A stretch of DNA of 36,078 nt from JBMNOI01 sp050942995. GTDB taxonomy: Bacteria > Chloroflexota > Anaerolineae > UBA1429. The position numbers and the translations under genes are program-made. Positions 32,850 through 36,078 of the stretch are shown in pieces; the stretch's first letter is position 1; each line of letters opens with the position of its first letter. The notes beneath the pieces are model-generated. The model ran no database searches. It had not been told where the DNA came from and worked only from the letters and a program-made list of their open reading frames with translations. The stretch spans positions 1 to 36,078 of the forward strand of contig JBMNOI010000024.1 of assembly GCA_050942995.1 (NCBI GenBank). Reading direction: 5' to 3'.

Positions 32850-32933
32850 GGCGGGCCGTCGCGCACGATCAAACCCGTTCACGAAACGGCCCGCCTTTAT
32901 TGTACCCAAAACGAGCCCTGTCCCAAAACAGGG
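32850..32933. terminator. two hairpins downstream of the TIM-barrel gene
   Basis: GGCGGGCCGT (32850-32859) pairs with ACGGCCCGCC (32886-32895), followed on the plus strand by TTTATT. CCCTGT (32916-32921) pairs with ACAGGG (32928-32933), followed on the minus strand by CTCGTTTTGG. The second, just after the stop of the minus-strand gene, is the better candidate for its terminator. The first is of unknown role. Confidence 0.5.
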
Positions 32934-32949
32934 TCATGTCGGTCCAGAA

Positions 32950-33708
32950 TCAGGCTTTGCCCCAACGGGACAGGTTCTCGTAGCTGATCCGAGCGCTCTC
33001 CATGCTGGGACCGGCGCAACGATCCTGCTCGACGATATACCAGCGCACGCCCTGTGCTTCGCTGGCGGCAAAGATCGGCTCAAAGTCGATATTCCCCTGC
33101 CCCACCTCGGCAAAGGTGCGGTCATCTCCGCTACCGATCATATCCTTGAGGTGTACCAGAGCAAAGCGGCCGGCATACTGCCGAATGAGGGCCGCCGGAT
33201 CCTGCCCGGCATATGCGTACCAGTAGACATCGGCCTCCAGCGCAACCAGCTCGGGGTCGGTTTCGCCGTAGAGGATATCGATGCCCCGCTCGCCCTCAAC
33301 CCCGTCGAATTCGAAGGCATGGTTGTGGTAATAGAACATCATGCCGGCCGATTTAAAGGCCGCGCCGAGCTCGTTCATTGCCGCGGCAACCTGACGATAT
33401 CCCTGGGGATTCTGCATATCCCGGGGCAGGGCGGGCACACCCACGGCCTCGGCTCCGATGGCGCGATAGTATTCGATCACGCTGTCGGTATCTTCCCTCA
33501 GCACATCGAGCCCCACATGGCTGCCCGCCACTTTGAGGCCCGTCTCGGCCAGCAGGTCACTCATCTCGGCGGCGCTCAGGCCGCCGGTACCGGCCAGTTC
33601 GATGCCGGTATAACCGATCTGCGCCACGCGGCGCACGGTGCCGGCAAAGTCCTTCGCCAGTTCGTCGCGCACCGTATAAAGCTGTAGAGCGATGGGAACG
33701 TTCGCCAT
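32950..33708 (-). CDS. sugar phosphate isomerase/epimerase family protein (IolE/xylose isomerase-like TIM barrel)
   Basis: The 252-residue protein has the AP-endonuclease-2/xylose-isomerase-like barrel pattern. This comprises IALQLYTVRDELAKDF at the start, GYTGIELAG, LKVAGSHVGLD, MMFYYHNHAFEFD (a metal-binding His/Glu neighbourhood), ALEADVYWYAYAGQDP, FALVHLKDM and WYIVEQDRC. Members act on inositols, sugars or keto-acids with a divalent metal; the substrate cannot be told here. No signal peptide. The start at 33708 has GGGAGGG seven bases upstream and lies downstream of a clear promoter. The gene stands alone between two gaps. Confidence 0.87.
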   Translation of the reverse strand: MANVPIALQLYTVRDELAKDFAGTVRRVAQIGYTGIELAGTGGLSAAEMSDLLAETGLKVAGSHVGLDVLREDTDSVIEYYRAIGAEAVGVPALPRDMQNPQGYRQVAAAMNELGAAFKSAGMMFYYHNHAFEFDGVEGERGIDILYGETDPELVALEADVYWYAYAGQDPAALIRQYAGRFALVHLKDMIGSGDDRTFAEVGQGNIDFEPIFAASEAQGVRWYIVEQDRCAGPSMESARISYENLSRWGKA

Positions 33709-33761
33709 GTCCAATCCCTCCCGGATAGGGTATGATTTTGACGGTCCAACGAGCCGCACCG

Positions 33762-33790
33762 ATCATACGCCGATCGTTCCGACGTGTCAA
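33762..33790 (-). promoter_or_regulatory. promoter of the TIM-barrel gene
   Basis: Minus strand TTGACA (33790-33785), a 17-base spacer and TATGAT (33767-33762). The leader is about 46 bases. Confidence 0.75.
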
Positions 33791-33884
33791 CGCATCAGCG
33801 CCTTTGCCCCTCTCTCGACCGGGGACACCGCGCCCCCCGTTGAATCGCCTCTACAATCACCGAAGAAGAACGCGCTGCAGACGC

Positions 33885-33913
33885 TTGACAGCCCGCGACC
33901 GCCGTCATAGAAT
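33885..33913 (+). promoter_or_regulatory. promoter of the duplicated-domain lipoprotein gene
   Basis: TTGACA (33885-33890), a 17-base spacer and TAGAAT (33908-33913), about 35 bases before the start at 33955. Confidence 0.75.
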
Positions 33914-33954
33914 GGTGTTGAAATTGTTAGTGTAGCATCCAGAATCTGATCCTG

Positions 33955-34650
33955 GTGGAGACAAGACCATTGCTTGATAAACAGGGCCTCAGGCATCCCG
34001 CTCCCATCGTAGCCATCCTGCTGGCGGCCTTGATCCTGGTGACGGGGTGTATCCCCGGCGCACGCAACAGAGTACAGCCCGGCAGTTTGTTATACAATCT
34101 TCCGACCACCATAACGATCTCGCGAGGCGAGACGCTTCCCGGCACATCCGTCCGTTACGATGGCATGGATGATCGGGGCGCTCGCGTCATCATCGACGGG
34201 CAGACGGCGCTCAAGCGCCGCGGCGACTCGCTGGATTGGGACGGCGAGCCGGTACCCGGTGTACCGGTCGAGCTGCGCATGCGGGTCATCTGGTACACTG
34301 AGGATCAACTTCATCTGGTAGGCACGGGCCGTATCGAGGTACATGACGCACAGCCTCGCGTGGGTACGATCTCGACTTCCTCGCCCATCAGCTACAGCGG
34401 CCCCGTGGCATACAGCGTCGATCGAGGATCGCGCATTCCGGGCACCATCATCTCGTACGAAGGCCATTCTGAGGAGGGCGTACGGATCGGGGGCATCGAA
34501 GGGTACCCCTACCGTCGCCTGGGCGACTCGATCTTTTGGGAGGGCCGCCTGCGCGATGGGGTATACATCCGCATCGACGTACGGGTGGTCCAGTACGATG
34601 ATCGGGCACTGCGCGTGGTCGGCCCGGTCACTCTGTGGCTCGGATCATAA
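33955..34650 (+). CDS. lipoprotein with two 100-residue internal repeats, unknown function
   Basis: A hydrophobic N-terminal segment (about 17-30) ends in a lipobox-like VTGC with Cys32 as the lipidation site. The rest is two copies of one domain at an exact offset of 100 residues. LPGT at 61-64 matches IPGT at 161-164. RRGDSLDWDG (88-97) matches RRLGDSIFWEG (187-197). Each copy ends with a basic beta strand and a VxWYxxDQLxLVG / VVQYDDRALRVVG motif. I know no family name. The start is GTG 33955 or, in the same frame, TTG 33970, which is better placed after GGTGGAG. It is followed after 152 bases by two SIMPL genes and may share an operon with them. Confidence 0.78.
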   Translation: METRPLLDKQGLRHPAPIVAILLAALILVTGCIPGARNRVQPGSLLYNLPTTITISRGETLPGTSVRYDGMDDRGARVIIDGQTALKRRGDSLDWDGEPVPGVPVELRMRVIWYTEDQLHLVGTGRIEVHDAQPRVGTISTSSPISYSGPVAYSVDRGSRIPGTIISYEGHSEEGVRIGGIEGYPYRRLGDSIFWEGRLRDGVYIRIDVRVVQYDDRALRVVGPVTLWLGS

Positions 34651-34802
34651 CCCCTGTCATGCCCCTCTCAATTCTGACATCATCGCCCCCGGTCGCTTGA
34701 CGACGGCACAGGGCGATTTGTCGTTCATCCCGTCGAGCGCCCTATCACGAATCGTCTCCCCATCTGCCGCCTCCCGGATCGGATCGAGGCAAGGAGACGA
34801 TC

Positions 34803-35633
34803 ATGAAGAACAGATCGCGCACATGGTTTCGATTGGGCATGGCCGTCGGCCTCATGACATGGGGTGCCATGATCGCCATCGGTTGGGGCCTGGGGCGCCC
34901 GGTCGCGGCCCAGATCCAGCCCGTCCTGTCGACGGAGCATGACCCGGTGATGCCCGAGATGCCGGCGCAACAGGGGCCGCCTCAGCAGACGCCGATGCCG
35001 GTCGAAGAGGATTTGCCGGTTCGGATCATTCTGGTGGTCGGCCGGGGGGCCGTTGCCTTTGAGCCGGACATGGCGCGGGTCACGCTGGGGGTAGAGGTGA
35101 CCGACCCATCCATCATGTCGGCCGTGGAACAGGCCGATACGGCCACGGAGCGTGTGATCGCTACGTTGATCCAACAGGGCGTCGCCGAAGAGGATATTCA
35201 GACGACCGCCTATAACATCCGCACGAGCGTGCCGGGCGTAAACGATGAGCCGGCTCCCGATGCGCCCATATCATATGTGGTCGAGAGTCAATTGGGCGTG
35301 ACCGTACGTGAACTGGAGGCCCTGGGCGACCTGCTGGGCGCCGCCATAGAGGCCGGAGTCAACCAGGTGTTCGCCCTGAGCTTGAGCCTGAGCGATCCCA
35401 CAGAGCTGCAGGAGCAGACCCGCCGGCTGGCCGTAGAGGATGCGCGGCAAAAGGCTCAGGCCTACGCCCAACTCTATGATGGTGAACTGGGGCCGGTATT
35501 GAGGGTCAGTGAGATAATCGATCCGATCGCGCCCATCGAAACTGCGGATGGTCTCGGCGGCGCCGGGCCACCCGTTGCGCCGGGGCAGGATCGGTTCGTC
35601 CTGCGCATTCAGGTCACCTATGAATTGCGTTAG
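34803..35633 (+). CDS. SIMPL (DUF541) domain protein, exported
   Basis: The 276-residue product has a signal or anchor helix (about 11-32, ending near PVAAQ), a Pro/Gln-rich linker (50-68) and a SIMPL domain (about 73-275). The domain shows VVGRGAVAFEPDMARVTLGVEVTD, VAEEDIQTTAYNIRT, Y-VVESQLGVTVRELEALGDLL-AAIEAGVNQV and the C-terminal RFVLRIQVTYELR. SIMPL proteins sit in the periplasm or cell envelope; their biochemical role is not settled (stress-related in E. coli YggE). AAGGAG lies 6 bases before the ATG. A paralogue follows. Confidence 0.9.
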   Translation: MKNRSRTWFRLGMAVGLMTWGAMIAIGWGLGRPVAAQIQPVLSTEHDPVMPEMPAQQGPPQQTPMPVEEDLPVRIILVVGRGAVAFEPDMARVTLGVEVTDPSIMSAVEQADTATERVIATLIQQGVAEEDIQTTAYNIRTSVPGVNDEPAPDAPISYVVESQLGVTVRELEALGDLLGAAIEAGVNQVFALSLSLSDPTELQEQTRRLAVEDARQKAQAYAQLYDGELGPVLRVSEIIDPIAPIETADGLGGAGPPVAPGQDRFVLRIQVTYELR

Positions 35634-35755
35634 CGCGCATTGAAATCTTGCATCTTGTGGAACCAAATCGGCAGGATCTTCGTCATGAGAAGTAGAAACA
35701 TCAAACCATCATCCGGCAACGCCGGATAGAACACCGTATCGAAGGGAGTATCAAG

Positions 35756-36078
35756 ATGAAGAACCGTTTCATTCCCGGCATACTCGTCGGCGCCGTTCTT
35801 CTTTTGCTGGTAGGCATCGTCGCTTTCGGTCAGGGGTGGTTCATCCTGTCGACGAAAGCTCAGACCAGAACCCCGGCCAACACCACGGGAGGCGCGCCGG
35901 CCGGCGCCATCACCGTCGTAGGCGAAGGCACGGTCAAGATCCGGCCCGATGTCGCCCACGCCAACATCGGCGTCGAAACCATGGGATCGACGGTCAAAGA
36001 GGCCACCTCCGAGGCCGCCGAGACGATGGAGGCGGTGATCGATGCCATCAAAGCACAGGGCGTCTCTGACGCCGATAT
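35756..36078 (+). CDS. second SIMPL (DUF541) domain protein, truncated by the window end
   Basis: The frame from ATG 35756 (GAAGGGAG upstream) is open to the end of the window, giving 107 residues. A hydrophobic helix (about 6-26) is followed by a polar linker and ITVVGEGTVKIRPDVAHANIGVE, the SIMPL start. Then come KEATSEAAETMEAVIDAIKAQGVSDAD and the window edge. It is a tandem paralogue of the preceding gene. The 122-base gap between them contains a small TCCGGC-AAC-GCCGGA hairpin at 35712-35726. Confidence 0.85.
   Translation, partial: MKNRFIPGILVGAVLLLLVGIVAFGQGWFILSTKAQTRTPANTTGGAPAGAITVVGEGTVKIRPDVAHANIGVETMGSTVKEATSEAAETMEAVIDAIKAQGVSDAD

Noticed and set aside
1..36078. tRNA or rRNA genes, insertion sequences, attachment sites
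   Set aside because: No cloverleaf ending in CCA, rRNA signature, transposase-like protein or long terminal inverted repeat was found by eye.

Overview
The window is a GC-rich bacterial chromosome segment with tightly packed genes, many start/stop overlaps, and promoters mostly of the TTGACA-N17-TATAAT class. Gene content is that of an anaerobic or facultative bacterium: a PBP5-type carboxypeptidase, an aldehyde:ferredoxin oxidoreductase, a full set of [NiFe]-hydrogenase maturation genes, a DUF438/hemerythrin/PAS sensor, choice-of-anchor/cadherin/CARDB surface modules and SIMPL proteins. I would guess Chloroflexota (Anaerolineae-like), but this is inference from gene flavour; there is no rRNA or other phylogenetic marker here.

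Layout. 1-4807: tail of an M28 peptidase, a doubtful small membrane ORF, then a compact + strand operon (D-Ala-D-Ala carboxypeptidase, RluB-like pseudouridine synthase, cytidylate kinase, DUF512 PDZ/radical-SAM protein). An 18-bp tandem repeat begins at the stop of the last gene. 4808-7275: a structured leader with the hallmark core of the glmS ribozyme, then glmS and a terminator. 7399-10017: a small PLDc_N membrane protein, then (- strand) a fusion of a shortened YvcK/CofD-like domain to a complete phosphomannomutase/phosphoglucomutase. 10250-14342: aldehyde:ferredoxin oxidoreductase (+), the convergent DUF438 sensor (-), and two small membrane proteins (+). 14613-20445: hypA-hypB-hypF-hypC-hypD-hypE with an apparently leaderless first gene; no hydrogenase structural gene is in the window. 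20504-21841: a fosmidomycin-resistance-type MFS exporter. 21858-26481 (- strand): a secreted protein with an exact internal duplication, downstream of a large surface-protein gene broken by two frameshifts and an amber codon. 26818-29664: a 948-residue FtsX-type permease without a visible ATPase partner. 29686-32719 (- strand): isocitrate dehydrogenase and aconitase operon. 32950-33708 (- strand): an IolE-like TIM-barrel protein. 33885-36078 (+): a lipoprotein made of two 100-residue repeats and two tandem SIMPL-domain genes, the last cut by the window end.

Themes. Amino-sugar and cell-envelope supply (glmS under a probable metabolite-sensing ribozyme, the YvcK-like/hexose-phosphate mutase fusion, the carboxypeptidase), redox metabolism (AOR, hydrogenase maturation, the citrate-to-2-oxoglutarate step), and a set of exported proteins built by internal duplication. 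The best candidates for something undescribed are the ribozyme leader with an unfamiliar 3' domain, the YvcK-like/mutase fusion that lacks the usual YvcK substrate-binding segment, and the duplicated HDVDGW/GKGPFRWVVY and IPGT/GDS-WEG domains. Coordinates of promoters and hairpins were read by eye; no database search or folding program was run.
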